Counted from the first letter of the stretch, positions 11,152 through 23,691 are shown. The stretch: DNA of 64,000 nucleotides from Pontederia crassipes (GCA_030549335.1 CM060188.1:43055696-43119695); one strand, 5' to 3'. Numbers and translations: made by a program. Notes: generated from the letters alone by a model not told the origin.

Positions 11152-11650
11152 TCCTGTCCAAGTTGACTTCTAGTGTCTCCAGCGTTCCTTCGTGAGTTTT
11201 CATACGCATGGTCTGCCATTACGTTGCATTTTCTTTTCTCGGCTGTTGGTTCTGGAACTCATCTTTCTCTTGCTTGATTGGTCTGCAGAACTGCAGGAAT
11301 ACATCTGTGAGGCATGGAGGTCCACTTGTGAGAGAGGTCACCGGTAAAACCTTGATGTACGAAGGCAATTCATTCTTGGCTCATATCTAATGTTTTCTAA
11401 GTTCACTCTTTTCTTCTGCTGTTCGGATAGCAGATTCTAGAAAGCGGTGTCATGATGTTTGATGTCACTTTGATCATCTCTTTCTTTTTCTCTTTTTTAC
11501 TGGCTTTCCTGTTTGGTGGTCCTAATTTCTGACGGTGTAAATAATTAAGCACAGACGTACAGCAGACTGGAACATGCATCTTTCCCACTTGATTTAAGAT
11601 TGTTCCAAGTTTGCGGTAATAGCGGCCTTGGCCTCTTTTATTTGTTGACA
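11152..11650 (+). other. 3' UTR of NF-YA, possible 3' UTR intron
   Basis: After the stop at 11149-11151 the transcript probably continues to at least 11390, because the miR169-like site lies at 11363-11383. A candidate intron runs from GTGAGT at 11192 to the acceptor GTCTGCAG ending at 11288. The poly(A) site could not be placed. No other gene is seen up to about 11900. Confidence 0.5.
11363..11383 (+). promoter_or_regulatory. miR169 target site in NF-YA 3' UTR
   Basis: The 21-nt site starts AGGCAATTCAT and ends TCTTGGCTCA. It is complementary to the miR169d-g type (which starts UGAGCCAAGG), with a perfect seed match, one G:U pair near position 10, one mismatch near position 15 and one at the far end. 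A miR169 site in the 3' UTR is a hallmark of the NF-YA family in plants, so this gene is probably cleaved by miR169. Confidence 0.85.
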
Positions 11651-11899
11651 TTAGAAGATGCGGCAAGCCAAGACGATATGCTGCAAGTAGAAGATATTCC
11701 TAAAACTGCATGTAAGGCATCTTGTGTTGCAACAATCCCAGCTTTGATCAGCACTGCGTTCCTGTTTGTTCGATAGAACCAGATGCCATTTTCTATTTAA
11801 ACTGCTTCTTGCTGCTGAGATGGTTGAATGGTCCGATGCTAGGAATATTTTGCAGGATTTCAACGTTTGGCAGTTGGAACGTGGTCAGAAGCTGACTTT

Positions 11900-13850
11900 A
11901 GGGAAAGGACAAATTCCCAAATAAGTGATTCAATTCAATGTCTTTGTTGGTGACTTTGCGTTCTTTTATCTGAAAAGAATCCAGGGAGTAATTTCTTCTC
12001 TAAAACTAATTCGATTCAAAGAGAGTAAATATCAGACGTTGTTCACACTGCGTGGAGACTGGGGATACTCGATCAATGTAGTAAGAACCCGATTCCACAT
12101 TGATTTGGATGGATCTTGGTATCAAGCTGGATCAATTAATAATAAAATAATATAAAAATATAAATTATGATATTTATTGATATATGTTTAGTGTGCAAAC
12201 GTATTAATTGCTTGATAAAGTACAATATTATAATAAAAAAAATATTTTAAAATATCAAATTCAATGTGAATAAGGTTTATTACTTTTAATATATTCAATT
12301 ATAATTTATCAATTCATATTTCTAATTTTTAATTATTAATACTATTTTAAACTAAAATGATGAGCATATTGTCTACTTTTAAAATTTTAATCATTTAAAT
12401 GTACCATAGTGATTACTGCATATTAGCTGGTTTAAATGATGTAGGATTAGAATCTTAGTGTACATAGTATTTTTCACTTAAAATTTTATTGAAGATAAAA
12501 GATGAATCACATGTTGGCTTGTTTGACTCGGATGCAAAGAGAATTAATCGATTAGGCCGAGAAATTTTAATTTGGTATTTGGATGAAAAATGTAATGATG
12601 TCGAATTAAAAAATTGACTAGACAATAAGTTCTAATATGGGTTTAAATGAAAAGTAAGAACTAAAAATATAAATTTTTTATTTTATATTATTCATTATAT
12701 TTTTATAATTAATAAAGATAGAAGAAAAAAAAGAAATTTAAGGTAAATTAATTAATAACTTTAAAAATAAAATATAAAAATTGGCATCAAATAGTAATTT
12801 AATTAATTATACCAGTTAACAACATCACATTTATATATTAATTGTATAATTATAAATTATTTTGAGATAATAATTAATAATTTAATATTGTTATGCTAAT
12901 AATTAATCATTAGTGTAATATCACACTAGTTAATTTTTATTATGATGTATAGTAAAATAAATAAAAATATATTTGATATATAAGACTATACTTAAAACAT
13001 AAAAAAATATAAAAAAAACTGATAATGGATTTTCTTAATTTTATTGTATTATAATACACTTATTTATTATTAGACTTAAGTAAATTTATTTTACAAATTT
13101 ATGATAATGTATTATTAAATATAATATAATATAATAGTTAAATATGCCTACAAGTAGGTTAGACCTATATCTTAAAAGAAAAAAAATATGCACATTGTTG
13201 TGCCTAGCAAGAACTTGCCGTTTGATGGTGGAACTAGACGGAATCAGCGTCTAATTCGTATCGATTTCATTAAGCGATATGACATTTGAGCGAATTGGTG
13301 TCAGAACCCGAGGTGAGACTTGACGGTCACATGACACCGATTCCCACGTAGCACAATTTATCCTTTTATCAAATTTTTTCTTTGACATGACATGCTTATT
13401 TTTTAAAATATTTTTTCCTTTTTTCTCTCTCTTATATTTCTCTCACAAAATACTTTTTTTTATTAAATATAATATATTTATTATAAAAGTATTGATTTAA
13501 TATTATTTATTACTTGTCATTTCATAAAACAAATGTAATATTTATTAAATATAAATTAATAAAATTATAATTTATTATATTTAAATAATATTTTTTGTAA
13601 CATTTTTTAATAAAAATCTTAATTTCTAATAGTATTTTTATTAATTAATGAAATAATATTTTATATTTATAATTTCTATATTTTATTCAAACACCCACTA
13701 AAATTAATCTATCACATTAAATTTTTCATATCACATCAATTGTTTAGTTCCTCACAATTACGTTTCACTTCATCCGAACACACTACCAATTAATATGTTA
13801 ATTCAATTATTTACGTAGAACTTGGAATTACTAGATTCTACTATCCAAAT
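11900..13850. other. AT-rich intergenic stretch
   Basis: No gene is seen. The sequence is very AT-rich. Words at 13680-13790 (CAAACACCCACTAAAA, TCACATCAATT) recur near 28520-28620 inside a MITE-like element, so a related non-autonomous DNA element probably lies here. A pair of ends could not be fixed. Confidence 0.5.
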
Positions 13851-16800
13851 GCTACCAAAAAATTCTTGCTACAAGCAAGAACTAAATTGCTTCAAGTTCT
13901 GGTCACGTAAAAGATGTTGGACCAAAACTTGAAGTTCTAGTTTTTTCTACACTAGGATGTTTGGCATAATCGATGGGAATTATGGCTCTTCAAATGGATG
14001 GACTATGAAGATATATCGATTAAAGAGGACTAATCACTTTTAGATATCAAACACCATGTACATCGATGTGGAATGATAGAATGAAATTAAAAATTGAAGT
14101 ACATAAATGTTGATATGTTGTTAGCTCCACCGGAGATAGGTATCTCTTGGTGATAGAGACACTCTCTTATAATCTTGTTCCCTACATTTTTACATCTTAT
14201 TAGTAGATATGACATAACTAAAAAAGAGTGCACCATAATCAGGACTTGGTTAATGCACTAAACGTTTGATGTTACCTTTATTGCTTCAATATTACAACAT
14301 AAAGGTTTCCATGAACTATGGCAAATTCATGAAACTTCTCAATATTTTCTATCCTTATCCATGATGCAAACTTTGGAATGACATGTGGTAGCAAATCATC
14401 ATTGGACGTGTAGATTTTAAATGCAAATAAATATTAAGACCTTGTTTGGAACATGTTCAAACTATTAATTGTTCTCAAACTTTTCTTGGAATTAACTTTT
14501 AAAAAAGTGGTCTTCTTAACTATTTTCTTTCACTAGATAATATCCAAAGTGATGTTAGGATAAATATAGATTGAAAATTTTTTGACACCTTGATGTCACA
14601 TATGATTCCACCTTTTGATAATCCATATGATGCCACCTATCCTCCCACTCTCGACATCCTCTCAATCATCCTTCAACAATCTCTCCTCCCACCCACTCTC
14701 TAGAATCTATTTTGCCAATCTCTCCCCTCTCTTTCCTATCTCTCTTTCTTAGCATCTCTTCTCTCCTAGATAATCTCACCTCTCAACAATATCTCTCTTT
14801 ACTCATTCATTGATGCTACTTGGCTCTTCATGATTATTTTGTGAACTTACACAAGCGAAGATGACCAACTTTGAAACAAAAAAAGACCATATTTTCATGG
14901 ATACATCAAACGAAAACAACATGGAATTATGAGACTTTCTTGTATTTGATTTAGTTTATTTCCCGAGGGCTAGAAGTCAATATATTGACATCCAAATGAC
15001 CACTTCGACAAAATCCCAATGACAGAAATAAAAACTCCAAATTAAGTCGAGTCTCATCCAAATGGGCCATCCAAAAATGAGTTTGAAAAGCAAAAATACA
15101 TTAAGACAAAATAACTTAGGTCGCATTCATAGTTTCTCATGTGTTGTGCGAGTGCTTGGTTGATGTCATTCATAGTTTAGCTAATGTGGTGCGAGTGCTT
15201 GGTTGATGTCCATGACATTCTCTCCCATCTAATTTAGCATCATCATAATTGAGATTTTGATGTTGGCTTTGCTTCTTAAGTCTTCATTGATAAAGACTTT
15301 GATTCCTTCAATGTTCCACAATCTTAAATTGGTGAGAAATGAGTCATCACACTAGAGATCTTCAACTTCATGTCTTATGAGAATTTTGGTGTGGAGTTAT
15401 TTGGCATGGCTTATGACTATTGGAAATTAATGATAAAATGGGAAAATAATTCAGCTTAAACAGAGTTAAATAATGAACAATTGAAGAAGATAAAAGATCA
15501 CAACTTGATTTGATTAAGAAACTAAATGAAGTGGCATATAAATAATTATACAATTTGTCAAAATTCAAGAAAACATTGAGATAATTGCTATAAATATGAG
15601 AGTGAACATGTTTACATTTCCATAACTAGCCATGTTGTGCTTGCACCCAATTGATGCCTCAAAGGCATGACAATCCAGTTACTTGCGTCCATGTCGAATT
15701 TGATCAATCGAACCAACATGAAAAGAATAAAGTAATCAATCATTATATTCATTCATAACTTTTAACCCTACGACTTAGTATGCAGTTCCACATTTAAATG
15801 TGTCAATCACCATTTACATAACACTCCTATCATGGTAGAAACACTAGAATATTAATATAACATGATATGTATCCAATGTTTCATGAATTGAATACCAATT
15901 ATAGAAAAGAATATCATAATGATCCTATATTAAATAATATAACCATCAACATTTAATTGGACAAATATTAGCATTTCATAATTTGTGATCGTATTCAGTT
16001 ATGATTTTCCTTTTCCAAGGGTCATGACTTGCTTGTCATGGCCTTAGTAATGACTTCACATTTTTTTCTATTAAAAACACATGGCTCATAACTTTCATAT
16101 CACAGGGTTGAGTTCACATTTTTTTATTTGCATTGTCATGGCTCATGATAGAAGAGTTGTCATAATTCATGGAATGAACTTGTAAACAATTATTGCAGTC
16201 TTTCATAATGGTTTCTTTTCAATTATTGAATTTCATGGTCCACGACCCGTAAATGAGGAGTTAGGGCTCATAATGTTACAACTTGTGACTCATTGTCATG
16301 GCCCATGAAATTCCTTTATTTTGGTTCTCTAATCAATGTAGAGTTTAAATTGCACAAAAAAAAAAAAAACAATTCAAATAGGTTCAACTAATGCAAAAGC
16401 ACCAAGACAAACTAGGATTTCAATCCACACATCAATTTTGGGATTTCAATTCATATTCATGAAAGGAATGATAAGATCTCCAACATGGAACAATTTAAAA
16501 CATAATATTGAGTCCACACTAAAGTATTCATCATAAGAATGAGAATAAAAAAAGAAAAATTGCTCTCATTCCAATTTTAAGTTGGAATAAGGAATGAGTC
16601 CACCTTAATTACAAGCACATATTTCAATTGAAATTTTAACAATAGGGTGACCATAACATGAAACATACTCATTTCTGATAATAATCATTCTATGTCAATT
16701 TAGAATTCATAATTAACTCGAACTGTCAAGTGACATGATTCTAATTTTGCCTTAGATTTTATCCCATATAAAAATTTTAGAATTTGCACTTTTACCATTT

Positions 16801-18013
16801 ATCTTTAAAATTTTTATAGTAACTTTAACCTGCGTAGCTTTAGCAATTTGACAACTCAACATTAAATCATTTATAACATCCTCTAGACACCTCATTTTGA
16901 CATAAATCCAAGTTTGTAGAATGATAACTTAATCACATACCTAATTCATAAATTTCATACCCATATTTGATAAATACATTTTTTAGTATATTTTATAAGT
17001 TACATAACTACAAATGGAATGAAGCAAAGTTATCAATATCAAGACTACGTAAACTCGTTTTGTGTCCTATAAACTCGTATCATAATGTCGTATCATAAAA
17101 TCATAGAATCTATGTTCTAAAGATATTTTATTATAAAATAATTAGTACCATTGTCAAATTATTGCACATGCACTATTTAGTAGTTAGTCATGATAGGTAT
17201 GATACATTTATTTTTCAAAAATCTTATGTCATATGGAATCGTTCAATTATGTGATAGTAATAATATAGGAGCCAAGAATTAAACAATTTTAACTATAATA
17301 AAGTTATGTTATATCATAAAATATATTATTTTTGTGAAATAGACGATGATAATTACATCATCTAAAAATAAAAGAGATTTGAACTAACAAACAACAAAAT
17401 GTTGTATCATGAAGCTTAGATGTTGTGAAACAAAAAAAACTCATCAAAATCAAATTATAGTTGTTTTTTTATTAATATACTTAATTGCATCTCTACCTAC
17501 CATACCAAAAGACTACTTAATTAGTAAGAGTGTAGGACAATTCTAAAAGAAAGATTCAATAAATGGAAAATAATAATATAAGAAATATAGTTCACAAACA
17601 ATTTAAGTGAGGAATGAGAGTCTCATGAAAATAAAGTGAAATATAGAAAAAGAGAATGAAACTATAAAGTTGTCATTAATGAGAAGCTAATGACAATGAA
17701 TTAGTGATGATTACAAGAGTACCAATTAACAATAAAGAATCAAATGATGCATTGACTGCAAGGATTGGAAGTTGAATTAGATGTCGTGAAGTGAATTTCT
17801 TGGGACATGATATAGTGTTTTTTGTGGTAGGAGGAATGAAGAGGTTAAGTGATTAGGTTAGAAATATTTCTTAGGAGGAATTAGATGCAACCATTATCAA
17901 TTTTAGAAATGATATCTTGAAATACAAGCTTATACCATCAATTCCTCGGCCAAAACATAGAATCTAAGATTTTATGAGTAGGTTCGAATGAGTTAACTCG
18001 CGAGTCAGCAAGA
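13851..18013. other. intergenic stretch with old repeat remains
   Basis: No gene is recognised. A pyrimidine-rich tract (14640-14790) holds repeated CTCTC/TCTCCC. The segment 16010-16320 repeats words such as TCATGGCCCATGA and GGGTCATGACTTG that resemble the motif-rich segment at 2390-3030. This suggests a second decayed copy of the same retrotransposon LTR family. Confidence 0.45.
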
Positions 18014-18131
18014 GTTCACTTTCATTTACGATTTTGATCTGAGTTGAGTCATTTTTTAAGTGTAGATTCTTAAACTCATACTGACTTGCGATTTAACTCA
18101 ACTCAGATCAAAATCGTAAATGAAAGTGAAC
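18014..18131. repeat. perfect 36-bp inverted repeat
   Basis: The arm at 18014-18049 (GTTCACTTTCATTTACGATT at its start) is the exact reverse complement of 18096-18131, with a 46-bp spacer. A transcript across it would fold into a perfect 36-bp stem. No ends of a known transposon class or flanking duplication were identified. Confidence 0.9.
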
Positions 18132-18388
18132 TAGGGATAATGACTCAACTAGTTTAAGAGTCTACAGTTATCTATAGGAGGGCGACAATTCAAATTGTCA
18201 CTTGAGTTGTAATCTTTTTAATTCCACTTTTCACATTTGTCCTTTGAAATTTTATTTAAATAAATTATAAAACTAATTGAATAAATTTTAAAAACTAATT
18301 AAATAAATTATAAAATCAATCAAATAAATCTCAATCAATTATTATGAGTATATTATTATCATATTTCTTAGCAAATATATTAATTATT

Positions 18389-19482
18389 GGATATAATGTT
18401 CGTCCTCCCTAGTTGATAGAGGACCATCCTTCTTGGTTGATCAGGGAGGACTATCCTCCCTGATAACATGAGCACCCATTTATCATCCGACGTGGAAGAT
18501 GACGCGTGGTTCACCTTGAAATGACAAAAAACGGATCGGTTCAATTCATTTCTGATTCGCAAGCGAGAAGTTGTCGACTAGGCCCTCGTGATTCCGTCAT
18601 GCCCTAGTGCATTCAACATCTCGCCGCATTCTTCATTGCGGGGAGCGCAGGAGGCCATCGTTAGAATGAGCATTGTTGTGTCTATGAGCAAAGTCGAGAA
18701 GTTGTATTCTTTAGCCTTCACCATCAATTCTATAGACAGAACCATTTGTAGGTTCACCATCCTTCAAGCCTCTTCAAGCAGACCACACCTGCTACTTAGA
18801 TTATGAATCCCTTGTGCAACAGAAGTATGTCGATAGTTGGTCGGCTCTGCACATATGAACCACTTGTGAATTGAAGGAAGAAGAAAGGAAGAACAACAGA
18901 GATGAACAAGAAGGTCGTAGGGATCACTACTATTCATAGGCATCCGAGTGCTCTTCTTGATCCACGTTTACATTGTCAGGAGGGCGTTCCAAAGAGGTTT
19001 GGGAATGAATGCACGATCAAGCAACAACTATGTCCATAGGGGCCTAGTGCCAGAGGATTTGGAGAGGCTCCCAAACTATAACTTCAAGGTCGTGAGGACA
19101 GACCCGACAGGGCCCAGAGGACTGCACAGTGTGCCTCGAGAGCTTTCAATAGGGGGATAGGTGCATGTTACTCCTAGCCTGTAAGCACTATGTGGACTCA
19201 TGGTTGATGAAGTCGCCGCTCTGTCCGATGTCCCGAACTAGCACCATTTGCCCAAAGGGCGTCAAGGCCGTCGACGGGGAGCTGGATACAGGCAGAGATG
19301 ACTTTGGATTTGCGGGTATTCTCCCTGTGAACCGATCCATTTTTTGTCATCACAGGGGGAACCTTCCATTCCAGTCATTAGCGATCGACGCGTCATCCTC
19401 TACTGTCAAATGATAAATGGGCGCTCTTGATATCAAGGACGATGGTCCTCCCTAATCAACTAGGGAGGAGAACATTATGTCT
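18389..19482. mobile_element. Mutator-like element (MULE), non-autonomous
   Basis: Long inverted repeats of about 100 bp bound this 1.09-kb segment. The left arm reads GGATATAATGTTCGTCCTCC; the reverse complement of the right arm reads AGACATAATGTTCTCCTCCC. Both continue through CTAGTTGAT, GGGAGGAC and CCCATTTATCAT to GATGACGCGT. The left copy has an extra internal repeat of GGTTGATCAGGGAGGAC. A 9-bp target duplication TTAATTATT lies at 18380-18388 and, beyond the later RTE insertion, at 21107-21115. The interior has mixed GC content and only short frames, none recognised. It could be captured host sequence (Pack-MULE), but this is not shown. Confidence 0.8.
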
Positions 19483-19517
19483 TTAATTAACAACAACAAC
19501 AACAAAGCCTTATCCCA

Positions 19518-20987
19518 CTAGGTGGGGTCGGCTACATGGATCATACGACGCCATTCCTCTCTATTAGTAACCAAACCTTTCGGTATATTATTCACCAATA
19601 GATCTTGCTCTATTAGTTCGCCAAGTGTCCGCCTTGGCCTCCCTCTCCCTCTTTTAATCGGACTCCAGATTATTTGATCTACTCTTCTTACTGGCGCATC
19701 TAATGGTCTTCTCTGAACATGACCAAACCATCTCAAACGATTCTCTACCATTTTCTCACTAATAGGAGCCACTCCGACTCGTTCACGTATATGGTCATTC
19801 CTAATCTTATCTAATCTTGTATGACCACACATCCATCTCAACATCCTCATTTCGGCTACCCCCACTTTACGTTCATGTTGTCCCTTCATAGCCCAACATT
19901 CACTACCATATAACACTGCTGGCCTTATAGCAGTACGATAGAATTTTCTTTTTACTTTATTGGGTACCTTTCTATCACAAAGAACTCCAGTGGCTTTCCT
20001 CCACTTACACCAACCAGCTTGAATTCTATGATTAACATCGTCATCAATCTCACCATCTTGTCTTACAATTGATCCTAAATATTTAAACTTTGTCACTTGA
20101 GGAATTATATCCTCCCATAACCTAACTTTCAAATCGTCTCTAAGTTGTTTATTTGTGAAATTGCTATGCATATATTCTGTTTTATTCCTACTTAAACGAA
20201 AACCCTTTGACTCCAACGTATTTCTCCATATTTCCAATTTTGTATTAATCTCTTCTCTTGAATCCGCTAAAAGTACTATATCATCCGCAAATAGCATGCA
20301 TTTAGGTACCTCCTCTGTGATACTCTCGGTTATAGCATCGATAACTAAGTTAAATAGATACGGGCTTAAAGCTGATCCTTGATGTAGGCCAATTCCTATA
20401 GGAAATTCATTTGTCTCACCTCCGGGTGTCCTAACCCTAGTCAATGCCCCATCGTACATATCTTGTATTACCTTAATGTATGCAACATTCACCCTCTTCT
20501 TTTGCAAGGCTTTCCAAAGTACATCCCTTGGTACCCGATCATACGCCTTCTCTAAGTCAATGAAAGCCATATGTAAGTCTCTTCTCCTACTTCGATACTT
20601 CTCCATCATCCCCCTTAGTAAATAAATCGCCTCTGTAGTGGATCTTCCTGGCATGAACCCAAATTGTCTCTCAGAAATACTAGTCTCCATTCTCAATCTA
20701 TGCTCAATCACTTTTTCCCATAATTTCATAGTGTGACTCATAAGTTTAATCCCTCTATAATTTGCACAATTCTGAATATCCCCTTTATTTTTGTAAATAG
20801 GAACTAATGTACTTAATCTCCAATCATCAGGCATCTTTTTCGATCGTAAAATCTCATTAAATAGTTTACATAACCACAACACACCTTTTTCTCCTAAACA
20901 TTTCCAAACTTCAATCGGTATACCATCCGGTCCAACGGCTTTACCATTCTCCATTTTCTTAAGAGCTTCGCTAACCTCCGAGACTCT
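19518..20987 (-). pseudogene. RTE reverse transcriptase, N-terminally truncated
   Basis: The frame runs without a stop from the 5' truncation (about 20987, reading HRIRVSEVSEALKKMENG) to a stop at 19518, about 490 codons. Reverse transcriptase motifs are in order: GKAVGPDGIPIEVWK, LVPIYKNKGD, CANYRGIKLMS, QFGFMPGRSTTEAI, FIDLEKAYDRVPRD, GLHQGSALSPYLFNL and the catalytic CMLFADDIVLLAD. They are followed by the C-terminal GHVQRRPLDAPVRR and RGRGRPRRT stretch typical of plant RTE elements. The N-terminal apurinic endonuclease is absent, so the copy cannot move by itself. Confidence 0.92.
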
Positions 20988-21094
20988 AATTCTATGATAA
21001 AAAATAATTCTACGATAAAAAAATAATTCTACGATAAAAAAATAATTCTACGATAAAAAAATAATTCTACGATAAAAAAAATAATTCTACGATA
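20988..21094. repeat. about six tandem 20-bp units at RTE 5' junction
   Basis: Units of AATAATTCTACGATAAAAAA repeat head to tail up to the target duplication. The unit closely matches the outermost RTE coding sequence (CTAATTCTATGATAAAAAA at 20987-21006). The array therefore seems to be made from the truncated 5' end of the element itself. Confidence 0.8.
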
Positions 21095-21115
21095 AACATT
21101 ATGTCTTTAATTATT

Positions 21116-22370
21116 TTATAAATTTTAATTTTATGGGTGAAAATATTTTTTTGTGATTTAAGTTTACGAAGTGAAAAATAAATTATATATATACTTAAAC
21201 ATAATTTTTTTTGTCAGGGATATATTGGTAAAAACTATATATTAACTTAGAAAATTTTGTTTTCTCATAGATAACTAATATGGATTGTTAGATAGATTAC
21301 TTATAAATACTAAATAAAGTAATGCATATTATTGGTAATTTAATAAATGACAATCTTTTTGGGAGATAATTTACATTGGGAGATAAACTTGAATGATGAT
21401 GTCGCCTATATTGTCATTGGACTAAAATGCCCTTATCATTTGGGGGTAATTCCATCTCGATATCACATGTTTTTACTGTCTTGATAACAAGATCCTTGCT
21501 CTTGGTCTTTATCCAATGATAATTTTCAACTTTTCATAATCACTTTTATGCATTCTATATGATAAAATCAATTTTTCAAATAAAGCGCGGAAGTAGAAAA
21601 CTGATTCGTAAAACTTAGTTACAACACAATAAGAAAAAAAGAAGGGGAAGAAATAATACAAAGACAAAAGGGTTTATTGAAGAGATTCTTATTGGCCCAT
21701 GTCTTCATTTCAATTTGTCAACCTCGAGGCTACCAAAAATTTGATTAGCACCCTTCCTTATTTTCAAATGCAACAAGGAAGAAACATTCTTTCTAATCTC
21801 TACTCCACGATTTTATTAAAAATTTCTTGTTCTAGCAATTGACGGGCTCCCAACAAGAAAACTAAAGGCATATCATCCCTTGTTTATAAATATCCAAAGT
21901 CAATCAAAGATTGATCTAAAATTTGGTTCAAATCTAATATTGCATCTATGAGTACATAGGAAATGTATTGAATAATTTATTTGTAATGACTAGATCCGAT
22001 TGCAACTTCAAATACGAAATTCAAGGGGGTCCCCTTACACCACCATTTTCTTTGCATTCGAGAGGCAATGTACATAACATCTCCTTTTATACTCCAAACT
22101 CTTTCTTCGCTCAAGAGGTAAAGCTCTTTTTTTTTTTTTTGCAAATGAGCATACTTTAATTAATCTGTAGCATGAGAAGTAAAAGGAAACCCCTACTACA
22201 AAGAAGCTAAGTACCGTAGTTGTAACAAATGTGTCTAAACATAACTCTCTCTTTTACAACTTTACACACTCAAAAGAATAAGAAATAATTATTTGAATTC
22301 AACCATTTGCGAAAATAAATTTCCTTATAAGCCTTTACATTCGTTGCAGCTCTGGGACTTTTTTTGTAGT
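21116..22370. other. AT-rich intergenic stretch
   Basis: No gene, repeat structure or element end was recognised here apart from a poly-T run near 22124-22140. Confidence 0.5.
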
Positions 22371-22371
22371 T

Positions 22372-22562
22372 TTTTTTAATGCTGGCCTTGGTCTCTAGTG
22401 TCAAGGTTACTAGTACTTGACTAATCCATAGCCGAGAAGATAAGAGTAGTAAAGGTTAATTTCTTGACCAAGGGGCAACTCCAAGATTCGAACATGGGAC
22501 TACTAGCACGCAACGAGCGCTTGAGACTCAGCTCTGCTTACCACCTGAGCCAACCACCGATG
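22372..22562 (-). mobile_element. tRNA-derived SINE
   Basis: Read on the - strand, the unit starts ATCGGTGGTTGGCTCAGGTGG. This contains an RNA polymerase III A box (TGGCTCAGGTGG), followed about 50 bp later by a B box (TGTTCGAATCTTGG). A non-tRNA body and an A-rich tail (ATTAAAAAAAACTACAAAAA) follow. The spacing and tail fit a SINE. The 5' part does not fold as a tRNA with an acceptor stem. Target duplications are hidden by T-rich flanks. Confidence 0.75.
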
Positions 22563-23224
22563 TTTCTTTTTTTTCATAGTATTTATCCCTTGAATACACT
22601 ATTTCAAGCATTCCACAACTTAGTTGGACCGAAAGCTAGTTATTTGCAACTTTTTAGAAAAATTTCAAATGTCCATTTTTTTTGGACTTCAGAGTTGATT
22701 AGTTGTTAAAAGTCATTTGTATGTGATAGTGAGAGTTTGAATATTTTGAAAGTTCGAACCAGATGTCCAAACTTCATTTTTTAAAAAATTGACTCTCAAT
22801 TTTTTGACCAAGTGTCGAAGCTTCTACCATTTTTTGTTTTAAAATATTGCCATATCTTATATCTTTGAACTTATGAACATCAGATCATTCACATATTCAC
22901 CATGTTCTAAAATATGAATTTCTAATTGAACGTCCAAACTTCAATTGAAGACATCCATTCCTTTTTACTTCATTTCCAATAATTTAAACTTAGTATTTAG
23001 TACAATGATCTCACAAACATCAACTCGTATTATCATAATGATAAAAAATACTTATTAATAAATAAAAACTTCATGCCCAATGTTACTTATGTTATTTTAT
23101 TTTTTTTAAGATGTGTTAAGCAGTGAATCTCAAATACTCCAACTTTATATAATCAAAGCATAACGAATTAGGACATATAAAAACATAATGAATTAGGATA
23201 TAAATATAAGATACGATTAGCCAA
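22563..23224. other. gene-free stretch
   Basis: No gene or clear repeat is visible between the SINE and the L1-type element. Confidence 0.5.
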
Positions 23225-23337
23225 CTTGGTTGCTGTGATGAGCCGAGTAATCCTAGCCACCACCAACCTCTAAACCCTTTTTTCCTACTCATCGTCTCCA
23301 GTGATCCCCGTCGGAGGCGCCACCTCCTGCCTTCACA

Positions 23338-23691
23338 ATGACAAAGCCCCCAGATCCCAGATCCACCTCCTCTATCCCACCCCCACCTCCTCTAGACCCC
23401 AAACCCCTCCCCACCGACACTTGTGATCGCATTGCTATGCCTACCAATCCCCTCGACAGCTCATCTCTGCCAATCATCCGGATCCCCACTATTGACGCTA
23501 TTGAGACCCCAATCCTACCTGCTAATGCAACCAACTCTGGCCCAATGTCAAAGCCCTCTTGGGAAAACATCGTCAAGCAAAACCAGCACGATCGGGTGCC
23601 TCCACCGATGTCGCCAAATCGGCTGCGTTGTGTCAAGGAATCAATCCTGCAAAAAAATAGAGATCCCAATCCTGCGTTGTGTCATCGTTAG
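23338..23691 (+). pseudogene. L1 ORF1 N-terminal remnant
   Basis: A 117-codon frame starts MTKPPDPRSTSSIPPPPP and is rich in Pro and Ser. It contains the SKPSWENIVKQNQ stretch typical of the N-terminus of plant LINE ORF1 proteins. The nucleic-acid-binding DUF4283 and zinc-knuckle parts that should follow are missing, so most of ORF1 has been deleted. Confidence 0.6.

Larger units (their letters stand above)
19490..21094 (-). mobile_element. RTE-type non-LTR retrotransposon, 5'-truncated
   Basis: A perfect 19-bp target duplication, AACATTATGTCTTTAATTA, flanks the insertion at 19471-19489 and 21095-21113. On the - strand the element carries the C-terminal reverse transcriptase region, then a short 3' UTR, then a (TTG)n tail at 19490-19504, the usual end of plant RTE elements. 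The endonuclease part is missing. The perfect duplication and the uninterrupted frame argue for a fairly recent insertion. It landed inside the right target duplication of the MULE. Confidence 0.93.

Noticed and set aside
19518-20954. Host gene encoding a reverse transcriptase-like protein
   Set aside because: A perfect 19-bp target duplication, a (TTG)n tail and a truncated N-terminus show it is an RTE retrotransposon copy.
22440-22562. Possible tRNA gene on the - strand
   Set aside because: A and B boxes are present, but there is no acceptor stem pairing or anticodon arm, and an A-rich tail follows a longer body. A SINE explains it better.
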